Of a stretch of DNA of 64,000 nucleotides, positions 8,626 to 16,969 are shown in pieces. The stretch comes from JAEUIE01 sp046350055. GTDB taxonomy: Bacteria > Planctomycetota > Planctomycetia > Gemmatales > HRBIN36. Below the pieces are notes generated by a model. That model ran no database searches and had not been told where the DNA came from. It saw only the letters and a list, made by a program, of their open reading frames with translations. Made by a program: the position numbers and the translations under genes. The stretch's first letter is position 1, and each line of letters opens with the position of its first letter. The stretch is from contig JAXMBC010000001.1 in the NCBI GenBank assembly GCA_046350055.1, positions 2,294,001-2,358,000 of the forward strand, in the 5' to 3' direction.

Positions 8626-8701
8626 GGTCGCTGTTGGAGCCTACGTTGGGGCATGGTAGGCCGGAATCTCTCTTGTGGTGTAGAGAGATGAGACCGGGTA
8701 G

Positions 8702-9739
8702 TTAACGGGTGTGGCTCTTCAGAGCATTACATTCAGCCAACGCCATGATTGCAAAGGCTGAGGCTGCGTGTGACAGGTAGTGCTTGTTGTCTTTGAAGAG
8801 ACTGCGGGCAAACCACCTGCCGCTCTCGCGTTGGTTCTCACGAAGCCATTTCACACCTAACTGGATTTGCTGGTTATCAGCAGGTAGACCGGCTCGCCGA
8901 AGGACGAACACGACAAAGCCTGTCCCATAGCCATCGCTTGTCTTAACATCTTGCTCTTTTCCGTCGTGGCGCTTCCATTTGCCCAGTGTCGCACTGTTCC
9001 AGCCACCATCTGGTTTTTGCAATGACAATAATTCGTCAATCCACTTCTTTCTGTCATCCGGTGAGACTAGGCCACTCACCTTGGAATCGGCCCACAGAAG
9101 CATTGCCCGATGGTGAGCAAACTTGGGTTCCTGTTCTTTGAAGTACTTGCGCAGTTTAGTCATCCCTGCTTGTGCAAGGGGTGATTGGCTGTAGTTATCG
9201 GGAGCTGAACCAACCCCAATGGCTGCCAGGGTTGCACCATAGTGATCATCCGATTCCATAGGTGGCCATTCACACTTCAGCCAATTCCAGCCACCGTCGG
9301 CCCGTTGCACTGTCCACATTCTGTCTAGTGCCAGTTTGGTCAAGGGGTGCAGCGTGCCAGTGGTGGCGGCGTCATTGATAGCCAGGATGCTGCCGGTAGC
9401 CACAATTTCTGCATCCCATCTTGGACCCTTGCTTGGCCATCTCTCCTGAATCATTGTTTCTGCAAATGCCCTAACCTGTTTCAATGCGGTAGAGTCTTTG
9501 CCCAATGCTGGTCGAGCCATGAGGTACGCATAGTTGGTGTGGCAAGTAAAGCACTGATGGGTCTTTTGCCATTGAAGCGAAGCTGCGTCCAGAAACTGCG
9601 CGGCCTTTTGAATGTTGAACGGAGCGATTGGCTCATTAGCACGATTGGGTGTTGATGCTTGTATCGCAGGTTCATCAGATCGTAAGCACGAGACCAGGGC
9701 GGCTAATACCAACGATACGGTCAACGTTTGCTTTAGCAT
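8702..9739 (-). CDS. Secreted prenyltransferase/squalene-cyclase-repeat protein with CxxCH motif
   Basis: A 345-residue exported protein. From the ATG at 9739 (AAGGA seven bases upstream) it has a hydrophobic leader ending LVSC, a plausible lipobox with Cys18, so it may be a lipoprotein. A haem-type CFTCH motif lies at residues 63-67. The body has alpha/alpha-toroid repeats with DGGW signatures (QRADGGWNW near 150 and KPDGGWNS near 245), as in squalene-hopene cyclase and prenyltransferase beta subunits, but the acidic DxDD cyclase motif is not seen. It is therefore unlikely to be a hopanoid cyclase. The open frame extends upstream to 9907 without a better start. Function is unknown. Confidence 0.82.
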   Translation of the reverse strand: MLKQTLTVSLVLAALVSCLRSDEPAIQASTPNRANEPIAPFNIQKAAQFLDAASLQWQKTHQCFTCHTNYAYLMARPALGKDSTALKQVRAFAETMIQERWPSKGPRWDAEIVATGSILAINDAATTGTLHPLTKLALDRMWTVQRADGGWNWLKCEWPPMESDDHYGATLAAIGVGSAPDNYSQSPLAQAGMTKLRKYFKEQEPKFAHHRAMLLWADSKVSGLVSPDDRKKWIDELLSLQKPDGGWNSATLGKWKRHDGKEQDVKTSDGYGTGFVVFVLRRAGLPADNQQIQLGVKWLRENQRESGRWFARSLFKDNKHYLSHAASAFAIMALAECNALKSHTR

Positions 9740-9897
9740 GGCACGTCCTTCATTTGTGCAATGCGTGAAGTCTAGTCTCTTCGTAAGCCAGGCACAAGTA
9801 AGTTCGTGTGGGGGCCTTCTTCCCGCTTGACGTGGGGCGGGGGCGTGTGGATAGTGGGGAGTGCAATTGGTCAACTGACTCTTGCTGAGAGGCTCAA

Positions 9898-10596
9898 ATG
9901 AACTCAATCATATTTTTGGCATTCATCATATTTCTGCCTATGAGCACGAAGTTCAGTGGGGATTCACTCGATGACACGAAGGAGATTTCTAAACGAATTG
10001 AACAAGCCAGTAGGCACTATGCTCAAGGTGAATACGAACTCGCCCTGCGAGAACTCGATGTTGTACTGCATCTCGATCCAAAAAATGCTCTTGCTTACAG
10101 TTGTCGCGGAACTGTACGCTTTGCGCGAAAGGAGTATGATTTAGCGATCACAGACCTGAACGCGGCCATTACACTTGAGCCTGATAAATCAACATCAGGG
10201 TACAGCGTCCGAGGCGCTGCGTACTATATGAAGCGAGAATATGCCAGAGGATGCGCGGATTTCGAGCAAGCGTTACGAATCAATCCCAACGACATTGAAG
10301 CACTTAATAGTCGGGCTTGGGCAGCAGCGACTTGTCCAGATGCAACAATTCGAAATCGAGTTATTGCTCTCAAGAATGCCAAACGAGTGTGCGAAATGGA
10401 TGGAATGAAAAACCCATACTACATCGGCACCTTGGCAGCAGCATATGCTGAGAATAGTGACTTTGAGAAAGCTGTGGAGATGCAGCGTAAAGCCCTGCAG
10501 AATCCTAATTACTCAATGGGGAAGCAAGGCAAGATAATGCTAATGTGCTTTGAGAAGCGACAACCGTATCGTGACGTCACAGAACCAGACAAATAA
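9898..10596 (+). CDS. Secreted or membrane-anchored TPR protein
   Basis: A 232-residue protein with an N-terminal hydrophobic stretch (residues 1-15) that acts as a signal or anchor, followed by three tetratricopeptide units: HYAQGEYELALRELD with LHLDPKNALAY (about 41-70), FARKEYDLAITDLNAAI (about 75-105) and YMKREYARGCADFEQAL with RINPNDIEAL (about 110-145), and a degenerate fourth near 180-205. TPRs bind other proteins; no partner is evident. The ATG at 9898 has GAGAGG six bases upstream. The gene is divergent from the squalene-cyclase-repeat gene, whose open frame overlaps its start only if the longer start of that gene is used. Confidence 0.82.
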   Translation: MNSIIFLAFIIFLPMSTKFSGDSLDDTKEISKRIEQASRHYAQGEYELALRELDVVLHLDPKNALAYSCRGTVRFARKEYDLAITDLNAAITLEPDKSTSGYSVRGAAYYMKREYARGCADFEQALRINPNDIEALNSRAWAAATCPDATIRNRVIALKNAKRVCEMDGMKNPYYIGTLAAAYAENSDFEKAVEMQRKALQNPNYSMGKQGKIMLMCFEKRQPYRDVTEPDK

Positions 10597-10612
10597 ACGG
10601 AAGACTATCACA

Positions 10613-10637
10613 CCAGGCAGAGAACCTGGCGTTTTTT
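10613..10637 (+). terminator. Rho-independent terminator after TPR gene
   Basis: CCAGG, loop CAGAGAA, CCTGG, then CG and six T residues, 17 bases after the stop codon of the TPR gene. The stem is short (five pairs) but GC-rich and the T-run is well placed. Confidence 0.65.
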
Positions 10638-10942
10638 CGTTCAATATGGCGTTGATTGAGCGATTGTCAGTGGGCTGTCAGTGGCGTGGTGAAAGGGTAG
10701 GGGGGATCGCTGATTGGGCAGCAGTTGGGACTAGATTCGCTGGGGTGGACAGGACAAGGAGCTGACGATCAAGGTAGGAAAACTGCCGTTCTTGTACCTT
10801 GAATAGCTTCCAAGGTTGAGAGTTGAACTATCCTTTCGCCCAACTCCTCCCCGTTCTCGTCCCCCAGACATGGAGTGCATGAACAGAACGCTATTCAATT
10901 AAAGAGTCAAGCACTAGCAACAGTGGTGACACTGCAATGCCC
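10638..10942. other. Intergenic, no gene seen
   Basis: About 300 bases between the TPR-gene terminator and the small candidate membrane ORF. I see no RNA fold, repeat or convincing coding frame. It includes G-rich stretches such as the region around 10696-10760. Confidence 0.4.
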
Positions 10943-11056
10943 TCACCCATGGTGTCCTATCTCAAACATGATGGCCATTCCAATTCCAAGCAAACCACTG
11001 CCCACGACAACAAGCCACATGAAGATTGGGGCCAAAGTTTCGATGAATTTCGACAT
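10943..11056 (-). CDS. Candidate 37-residue single-span membrane protein
   Basis: A short minus-strand frame from an ATG at 11056 to a TGA at 10943. The product starts MSKFIETLAP, continues with a strongly hydrophobic span (about residues 10-30: IFMWLVVVGSGLLGIGMAIMF) and ends EIGHHG. Charge distribution and helix length fit a genuine small membrane protein better than chance noise. No good Shine-Dalgarno is visible and no family is recognised. It lies between the TPR gene and ettA, on the opposite strand to both. Confidence 0.35.
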   Translation of the reverse strand: MSKFIETLAPIFMWLVVVGSGLLGIGMAIMFEIGHHG

Positions 11057-11204
11057 TTTGCAGGTGATTTGACTTTCATCTCAACATCCTCCATAGATGC
11101 AGAAGTTACTATTCTTGAATGCACAAATCGTACCATGGATAGGCGCGCTCTTCGTTCCGAACGGATATCTGTTATCATTCCGTTACCACTCTCACGGAGC
11201 AATA

Positions 11205-12869
11205 ATGAGCGAGCGGTACATCTTCACTATCGACAACCTCACGAAACGCTATGACAAACGCGAGGTCCTCAAGGACATCCAACTTGCGTTCTATCCAGGA
11301 GCGAAGATCGGTGTCATCGGCTCGAATGGCTCCGGGAAGTCAACGCTGCTGCGCATCATGGCTCTTGAAGACAAAGACTTCATGGGCGAAGCAAGGCCGG
11401 AGGACGGGCTGACCATTGGCTACGTGCCGCAGGAACCGATGCTCACACCAGGCAAGACGGTGCTGGAAAACGTGGAGGAGGCCGTTCAGCCCATTCGCGA
11501 TCTCATTCGGCAATATGAAGCGGTGACCGAGAAGTTCGCGGCCCCGGATGCTGACTTCGATAAGCTCTCGAACCAGATGGAACGACTGCAGGCAAAGATC
11601 GACGCCGAGGATGCCTACAACATCGATCGCCGTGTCGAGATGGCGATGGACGCTATGCAGTTGCCGCCCCCGGAAGCGGGAGTCGAACATCTTTCCGGAG
11701 GCGAGCGGCGGCGGGTCTTCCTCTGCAAGATGTTGTTGCAGAACTTCGACCTGCTTCTCCTGGATGAGCCGACGAACCACCTGGACGCGGAGAGCGTGGA
11801 GTGGCTCGAACACTTCTTGAAGGACTACAAGGGCGCCGTGGTGGCCGTCACTCACGATCGATACTTCCTCGATAACGTTGCGCAGTGGATTCTCGAACTT
11901 GATCGTGGTCGTGGCTATCCGTTCGAGGGGAACTACACCTCGTGGATGGAGAAGAAGAAGCGGCGGCTGGAACTCGAAGAAAAAATCGTCTCCGCTCGCC
12001 AGAAACAACTCGAACGTGAACTCGAATGGGCACGCATGGCTCCGCGTGGCCGGATGGGCAAGAACAAAGCCCGCCTTGCCAACATCGACAAGTTGCAGTC
12101 GATGGAGTTCGAAGAGCGTGAAGACGATCTCGTGATTCAGATACCGCCCGGCCCGCCGCTGGGCGACCTGGTGGTGCGTGCCGAGGGGGTGAAGAAGGCG
12201 TTCGGCGAGAATCTGCTCTTCGACGATCTCACGTTCAACCTGCCGAGGGGGGGCATCGTCGGCATCATCGGCCCGAACGGTGCGGGCAAGACGACACTGT
12301 TCAAGATGATTGTGGGACAAGAGAAACCTGATGGCGGGACGCTCACCATCGGCCCAACGGTGAAGCCGGCTCACGTGGACCAGAACCGTGATGCGCTGAA
12401 TCCGACGAACACCATCTTCGAGGAGATTACCGGCGGCACCGATCACATTATGCTCGGCAAACAACGGGTGGCCAGTCGCGGTTACTGTGCCCGCTTCAAC
12501 TTTCGAGGGCCAGACCAGCAGAAGATCGTCGGCAACTGCTCCGGTGGAGAACGCAATCGCATCCACCTGGCCAAGCTGCTGCGCAGTGGCGGGAACCTGC
12601 TCCTTCTTGACGAACCGACGAACGACCTCGACGTGGACACTCTGCGAGCGCTCGAAGAATCGCTCTTGAACTTCGGCGGTTGTGCGGTGATCATCAGCCA
12701 CGACCGCTGGTTCCTCGACCGCGTGGCCACGCACATCCTGGCCTTTGAAGGGGATAGCAAAGTCGTCTGGTGCGAGGGTAACTTCCAAGTGTACGAGGAA
12801 CAACGACTGGCGAGGCTGGGAGCCAATGCTCACGTGCCGAAGCGGATGAGGTACCGGAAGCTAAGTTGA
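11205..12869 (+). CDS. ettA: ABC-F protein, energy-dependent translational throttle EttA
   Basis: A 554-residue soluble ABC-F ATPase with two nucleotide-binding domains and no membrane segment. EttA binds the ribosomal E site and gates the start of elongation according to ATP/ADP. Domain 1 has Walker A GSNGSGKST (39-47), signature LSGGERRRV and Walker B with DEPTNHLD. The inter-domain P-site tRNA-interaction motif is the charged helical segment near 240-300. Domain 2 has GPNGAGKTT (about 356), CSGGERNR and DEPTNDLD. Length and the very high similarity of these motifs point to EttA rather than Uup or an antibiotic-protection factor. The ATG at 11205 has GGAG seven bases upstream; an in-frame extension to 11097 is not family-like. 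Confidence 0.95.
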   Translation: MSERYIFTIDNLTKRYDKREVLKDIQLAFYPGAKIGVIGSNGSGKSTLLRIMALEDKDFMGEARPEDGLTIGYVPQEPMLTPGKTVLENVEEAVQPIRDLIRQYEAVTEKFAAPDADFDKLSNQMERLQAKIDAEDAYNIDRRVEMAMDAMQLPPPEAGVEHLSGGERRRVFLCKMLLQNFDLLLLDEPTNHLDAESVEWLEHFLKDYKGAVVAVTHDRYFLDNVAQWILELDRGRGYPFEGNYTSWMEKKKRRLELEEKIVSARQKQLERELEWARMAPRGRMGKNKARLANIDKLQSMEFEEREDDLVIQIPPGPPLGDLVVRAEGVKKAFGENLLFDDLTFNLPRGGIVGIIGPNGAGKTTLFKMIVGQEKPDGGTLTIGPTVKPAHVDQNRDALNPTNTIFEEITGGTDHIMLGKQRVASRGYCARFNFRGPDQQKIVGNCSGGERNRIHLAKLLRSGGNLLLLDEPTNDLDVDTLRALEESLLNFGGCAVIISHDRWFLDRVATHILAFEGDSKVVWCEGNFQVYEEQRLARLGANAHVPKRMRYRKLS

Positions 12870-12898
12870 TTTGGGTCGTTGGTGTGTATACAACGTCT

Positions 12899-12933
12899 CG
12901 ATCTCCGAGGTCCGGCTTCGATCTCGGAGGTCC
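12899..12933. repeat. Direct repeat that also folds as a hairpin
   Basis: CGATCTCCGAGGTCC (12899-12913) recurs at 12919-12933 with one change. In addition CTCCGAG (12903-12909) and CTCGGAG (12923-12929) are perfect inverted arms around a 13-base loop. It lies in the short gap between two convergent genes (ettA and the small secreted protein) and may act as a two-way terminator without T-runs, or be a dispersed genomic repeat. Confidence 0.55.
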
Positions 12934-13003
12934 AACGGTTGCAACATGCTCTCCGTTAAGTGTGCCATTGTGGATGAATTATCATTGTCCTTCACATCAT
13001 TGT

Positions 13004-13348
13004 TTACCGTTTCGCAGGCGGCATCGGCTTCGCAGGCTCCTTGGTAACCGTTCCCTGTGACGGCGCTGGCTTAGTTTCAGGTTTGTCATACAGAATTATC
13101 GCGCTCGACATGCACGACTTGCCAATCTCCGCAGGCTGTACAGCTTGTCCGGTGCAAGCGGCACCCCAGGGAGTCCAGCGGGTTGCGTGATAGCCGAAGC
13201 AACTATTCACTGCCAGAACACCATTCGGCTGCGGGGCTTTCGGCGAGTGAAACGGTTTGTGCCCCGGCGGATACTTATCGACGTCAGTGCAGTAAGCCGT
13301 TTGTAGAACGCCAGTCAACAACATCAGACTGAACATCATCCGTGACAT
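13004..13348 (-). CDS. Small secreted protein of unknown function
   Basis: A 114-residue protein with a signal peptide at residues 1-20 (cleavage near AYC-TD). The mature part is short, with four cysteines (about C50, C65, C79 and one at the signal boundary) and a Pro/Lys-rich C-terminal tail containing repeated KPxP. No known domain is recognised. The ATG at 13348 has AGGAGG eight bases upstream. It follows another small secreted protein by 45 bases on the same strand, suggesting a two-gene unit. Confidence 0.7.
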   Translation of the reverse strand: MSRMMFSLMLLTGVLQTAYCTDVDKYPPGHKPFHSPKAPQPNGVLAVNSCFGYHATRWTPWGAACTGQAVQPAEIGKSCMSSAIILYDKPETKPAPSQGTVTKEPAKPMPPAKR

Positions 13349-13393
13349 GGCTAACTCCTCCTGGACTGGCCTGACGTGCCCTTGGCTTTGCGG

Positions 13394-13765
13394 TTAGTTT
13401 CTGCGTGGTGCTGGAGAACTACCGGAGGTACGATTGCTGCCCCCACCTCCCCCGGCATTCAGCCGGGGATAGTAGTGACCATAATTCATGAAGCCTGCAG
13501 CATGACCGGTGCTGCCTACACTGTTGGGATCTGATTGCGTGCTGCTTTGAGTCAGGCTGTTGTATTCCTGCTGAATGTTAGCCAGTGCATTCTGATTAAA
13601 TACATTCGGCTTCACAATGCCGTAGTAGTTGACAGCTGGATTGCCACCGCGTGTCAGGTTCAAGTAGTTAAACGAGGAGGATGGCTGGCTAGGCACCTGG
13701 GCAGTAACGATGGCAGGCATGTTCAGCATGCCTGCGAAACACAGCAGTGTGGCTATTCTCTTCAT
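13394..13765 (-). CDS. Small secreted Gly/Ser/Asn-rich protein
   Basis: A 123-residue exported protein: signal peptide residues 1-22 (ending VTAQ), then a low-complexity mature part rich in Asn, Ser and Tyr, with a glycine run GGGGG near residue 108 and a basic PAPRRN tail. No family is recognised. An RBS-like GGGG lies nine bases before the ATG at 13765. It is 80 bases downstream of the Wza-like gene on the same strand, so it may be expressed with the export machinery. Confidence 0.68.
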   Translation of the reverse strand: MKRIATLLCFAGMLNMPAIVTAQVPSQPSSSFNYLNLTRGGNPAVNYYGIVKPNVFNQNALANIQQEYNSLTQSSTQSDPNSVGSTGHAAGFMNYGHYYPRLNAGGGGGSNRTSGSSPAPRRN

Positions 13766-13845
13766 GAATCATCCCCTTGCTTCAACACTGGATGCAGTGC
13801 GGGCTGCTTCCAGTGTAACCAGTGCGAATCAGCTGTGACAATCCA

Positions 13846-14883
13846 TTATTGATTGAATCCATTCTGATTCTGTCCCGCTAGCCCACGTCCCGTGGAGTTA
13901 CCCAACAGCGTCACACCCAAGAGCCTCTCGATGGGGGACAGGAAGCGGGCCAGCATGGTATCGGTAGTTACCAGCGGTTCTGCCATCACGTAGAGGCGGT
14001 CCCCAGGAAGCATCTGGTAGTTCGTCGTGGTATTCGCACCCTGCGTAATGGCTTCCCAATTGACAGCCAGGGTCTGGTCGGTGCCATGTCCTGCCGGTGC
14101 GGGACGGGCCACCCAGATGCGGCGTTTGCTCGCTACTGCTGGCAGGCCGCCGATTTTACCAATGGCGTCGAGGACGGTTTCATTTCCTGTGGAGGGTATC
14201 GGATAGACCTGCTCTCCAAAGCCGCCACCATCGGTAATCACATAGTAAACCTGGCTGTTGTAAGAGAACACATCCACAGACACTTCGGGCTTGAGCAGGT
14301 ATTTCGACAGGTGAGATTCGATCGCAGCCTTGGCTTCATCCAGGGTCATGCCTGCCACAAAGACCGAGCCATAGAGCCCCAGGCCTACCGTGCCATCCTT
14401 GCGAACCAGGTGGTCGCCCTTGATCTGTTGCATGCCTCGAAACTGAGCCAGTGTCACGTTGACCCGCGGATCTGCCAAGCCAACTACCGTTTTCAGATGT
14501 TTCTCAAGCACTACACGGGCTTCGTCAATCGTCATATCCACCACGGACACCTTGCCGTAAGCAGGCCCCAGGTTGACAGCACCATCCGGCTCGATGGGGA
14601 AGATGCCCTGCAACGGTTCGTTTGGCAATGCCTTTGGAGCATTAATGGCCAGGGTATCGAGTGGATTCAGCTTGTACGGTGGGATTGGCACCACTCGAAT
14701 CGCATCAATGAGCAGCACGTCCGGGGCTGCAATCGTATAAGGTGGATGAGTCACCATCTGCAATTCGCGAGGCACATCAGGTACAAACGTGACGTTATCG
14801 CACGGAGTAGTCTGACATCCCATGATCCACATGGTAGTCAGCACGAACAGTAACCCGGTGCGTAAATGGGTCCGCACGTTCAT
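13846..14883 (-). CDS. Polysaccharide export lipoprotein (Wza-like)
   Basis: A 345-residue outer-membrane polysaccharide-export protein. The signal peptide ends in the lipobox IMGC (Cys23), so it is a lipoprotein. A Poly_export domain starts near residue 70 with YKLNPLDTLAINA, followed by a repeat of the same fold (DGAVNLGPAYGKVSVVDMT, then KDGTVGLGLYGSVFVAGMT) and an SLBB-like segment (YYVITDGGGFGEQVYPIP near 215). The C-terminus carries PGDRLYV, typical for the family. It should form the outer-membrane exit channel for the exopolysaccharide, working with the Wzz/BY-kinase encoded at 56-58 kb. GGGGAG lies six bases before the ATG. Confidence 0.88.
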   Translation of the reverse strand: MNVRTHLRTGLLFVLTTMWIMGCQTTPCDNVTFVPDVPRELQMVTHPPYTIAAPDVLLIDAIRVVPIPPYKLNPLDTLAINAPKALPNEPLQGIFPIEPDGAVNLGPAYGKVSVVDMTIDEARVVLEKHLKTVVGLADPRVNVTLAQFRGMQQIKGDHLVRKDGTVGLGLYGSVFVAGMTLDEAKAAIESHLSKYLLKPEVSVDVFSYNSQVYYVITDGGGFGEQVYPIPSTGNETVLDAIGKIGGLPAVASKRRIWVARPAPAGHGTDQTLAVNWEAITQGANTTTNYQMLPGDRLYVMAEPLVTTDTMLARFLSPIERLLGVTLLGNSTGRGLAGQNQNGFNQ

Positions 14884-15398
14884 TGCAACTCCCCGTTAGC
14901 ATGCCAGACAAGGCGCTCGCTGGCACAGCGAACGATGATACAACCCTCTGCTAAGATCGGACGGTAAGACCGGAAGCTTTGACATTTCTGGCAGAACAGG
15001 CAGAACAGGATAAATAGCTACAACACACCGAGGGATCGCGTTCTTCAAATTTGCTGGCTTTCGGTAATGTCGTGAATTGCGCAAACTACTGACTTCACCC
15101 GTGTTCGAAGCACCATGGACTACTGGCCGCTTGACCGATCTACTTAAGACATTGCGCCTCAAGGGTTGATCGAACAACTGCCAAATAGTCAATGTTCCAT
15201 CCTTATAGCTTCTTATTCATCGCTCATCCAAGTGCACGCTTTGATCGCCACGCAACAAACATTGGAATTCTGACAAGGCGCTGCTTCATGAATCGAATGT
15301 TGTCAAACAAAAATTACGAAAAAATCGTTGGATTGTGCTTGAGCTGGTGATTGCTTGAGTATTACAATAATTCAGCTATGCAATGAGGGGCCTGCACA
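14884..15398. other. Divergent intergenic region
   Basis: About 515 bases between the Wza-like gene (minus) and the deacetylase gene (plus). It contains a tandem GCAGAACAG GCAGAACAG near 14990-15008. A 98-codon minus-strand open frame (14896-15192) is low-complexity and not protein-like. The right end is AT-rich and holds a promoter candidate. Confidence 0.5.
15339..15368 (+). promoter_or_regulatory. Candidate sigma70 promoter for deacetylase gene
   Basis: TTGAGC (15339-15344), an 18-base spacer and TACAAT (15363-15368), about 30 bases before the GTG start of the deacetylase gene. The -10 is a good match and the -35 moderate. Confidence 0.35.
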
Positions 15399-16343
15399 GT
15401 GATAAACTCCACGATCCTCAGCTTTGACGTTGAGGAACACAATCGTATTGAAGCCGCGGCAGGACTTGCGTTTCCTGATTCGCAAATCAATCACTATAGT
15501 AATCGAGCCTATTCCACCACTAGAAGACTAGTTCAAATACTCAGTGAGTCAAATTCCAAGGCCACTTTTTTTGTTGTTGGTGAATTTGCAGCCAGGTTTC
15601 CTGAGCTTGTCAGGGAAATCCACGACGAAGGCCATGAGGTTGCATCGCATGGCTGGGATCATCGTCCGGTCACGCGATTGACACGAGCTGCATTCCGTGA
15701 GGATATCGAAAAATCCAAAGATGCACTGGAACAGATCATTGGCGCTCCAGTGCATGGTTATCGTGCTCCTACCTTCAGCATTATGAAACGCACTGCATGG
15801 GCCATCGACGAATTGGTAGATGCAGGGTACACCTACGATTCTTCGATATTTCCGGTGCATCACGATCGCTATGGAGTATCTGATGCTCCAACAAAACCCT
15901 TTCGGTGTTATGGACTGAATGATCAGACTAGCATTCTCGAAATTCCTCCCCTGACAATACGCACCGGCTTCACCAACATCCCTATCGCGGGTGGTGGATA
16001 CTTCCGATTGTTTCCGCTTATTTTCCTCAAAGCTGGCATCTGGTTCAATCGTTCGCAGGATCCGGCCGTCTCAATGCTCTATTTCCATCCATGGGAATTT
16101 GATCCAAAGCAACCGAAACTTCCTTTGACCAGAACCAATCGATGGCGAACTTACGTAGGCATTGGACGTTCAGAATCGCGACTTAAACGCATCATCCTGC
16201 GTTTTACTTCCATCACACAGTTTCGTAAAGCCATCGACGTTGTCAGTCAGCTAAAGGACGAAAAACTAGTCGAGTATCGACTTGATCAGACGTTCCATAC
16301 ACCCATCCCGCAATTGAATGGCATCAGATTTGGACATGCATAA
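15399..16343 (+). CDS. Polysaccharide deacetylase, PEP-CTERM-locus subfamily
   Basis: A 314-residue NodB-fold deacetylase of the subfamily that accompanies exosortase loci (polysaccharide deacetylase with DUF3473-type C-terminus). The metal/catalytic motif 1 appears as SFDVEEHN (8-15), then ATFFVVGEFA, the metal-binding HxxxxH-type HGWDHR (about 86-91), YRAPTFS and a C-terminal FHPWEFD. It probably removes N-acetyl groups from the exopolysaccharide. No signal peptide is present, as in other members. The start is GTG at 15399 with GAGGGG nine bases upstream. It is separated from the main glycan operons and read in the opposite direction. Confidence 0.88.
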   Translation: MINSTILSFDVEEHNRIEAAAGLAFPDSQINHYSNRAYSTTRRLVQILSESNSKATFFVVGEFAARFPELVREIHDEGHEVASHGWDHRPVTRLTRAAFREDIEKSKDALEQIIGAPVHGYRAPTFSIMKRTAWAIDELVDAGYTYDSSIFPVHHDRYGVSDAPTKPFRCYGLNDQTSILEIPPLTIRTGFTNIPIAGGGYFRLFPLIFLKAGIWFNRSQDPAVSMLYFHPWEFDPKQPKLPLTRTNRWRTYVGIGRSESRLKRIILRFTSITQFRKAIDVVSQLKDEKLVEYRLDQTFHTPIPQLNGIRFGHA

Positions 16344-16969
16344 GCCAAAATAGTGAACTGTTCACAAGCAGCGACAGCGCGAGCCAGACAGCACTGGGCC
16401 GGGATCAAAGACCTGCGTGGTGGACACAGTGTGATCCATCGGGGCTCCACACCAGTCAAGAGTATATCAGGGGCCAAATTCTCGTTGAATGACCGGAAGA
16501 TGACTACCTGATATCCTGGATCGATGAATGCAATCATAGTTGAGATCACGTGTTCGGTCCCCACCCGCTCCGCAGCAGACAGTGATCTAGCTATCCGCAT
16601 CGAGTCGGTCAGATGATTGATGAGTCGCATCTTTTCAGCGATACTCTGCCGTAAGGATGCCTCACCATGCCAGTGGATCGTAACGCGCGACTACTGGAGT
16701 AGCAGGTTCTGAACGTCATGGCTTCGAGAAACGTCTCGGCACGTAGTTGGACTGTCTGTGCTTCGAATTAATTGACATGTCTCAGATCGAAACCTAGATT
16801 ACAGCGTTCTTACACCTTCAGTTCGCTGATCGATTCCACAACTCAATTCCGCCAATCAATTTGCGACTGATAGGATTGCTTGTTCGGTTAGAACTTGCCT
16901 TACCACACAAAGGCAATGATATGTCTATTTTGCTAAATGCCGCCTGCACGTTGCCCGGAGATCCGTTCG
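16344..16969. other. Intergenic, no clear gene
   Basis: About 625 bases between the deacetylase gene and the large surface protein. A minus-strand frame is open from about 16690 to 16286 but overlaps the deacetylase gene and is unlike any family I know. The right half is AT-rich and holds the promoter candidate for the surface protein. Confidence 0.45.
16772..16800 (+). promoter_or_regulatory. Candidate sigma70 promoter for surface protein
   Basis: TTGACA (16772-16777), a 17-base spacer and TAGATT (16795-16800), about 170 bases before the start of the cadherin-repeat surface protein. The -35 is a perfect consensus. Confidence 0.4.

Noticed and set aside
10937..11254. 105-codon plus-strand frame before ettA
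   Set aside because: Runs into ettA in another frame and has no protein-like pattern; the opposite-strand mini membrane frame is the better candidate.
11340..12833. A 497-codon minus-strand open frame opposite ettA
   Set aside because: Mirror frame of a highly conserved ABC-F gene; no domain of its own.
14896..15192. 98-codon minus-strand frame with repeated YPVLPVLPEMSKLPVLP-like text
   Set aside because: Low complexity produced by short GCAGAACAG repeats; no start signal.
16286..16690. Minus-strand open frame after the deacetylase gene
   Set aside because: Overlaps the end of a well-supported gene, has no ribosome site and no recognisable family; could be a decayed gene but cannot be supported.
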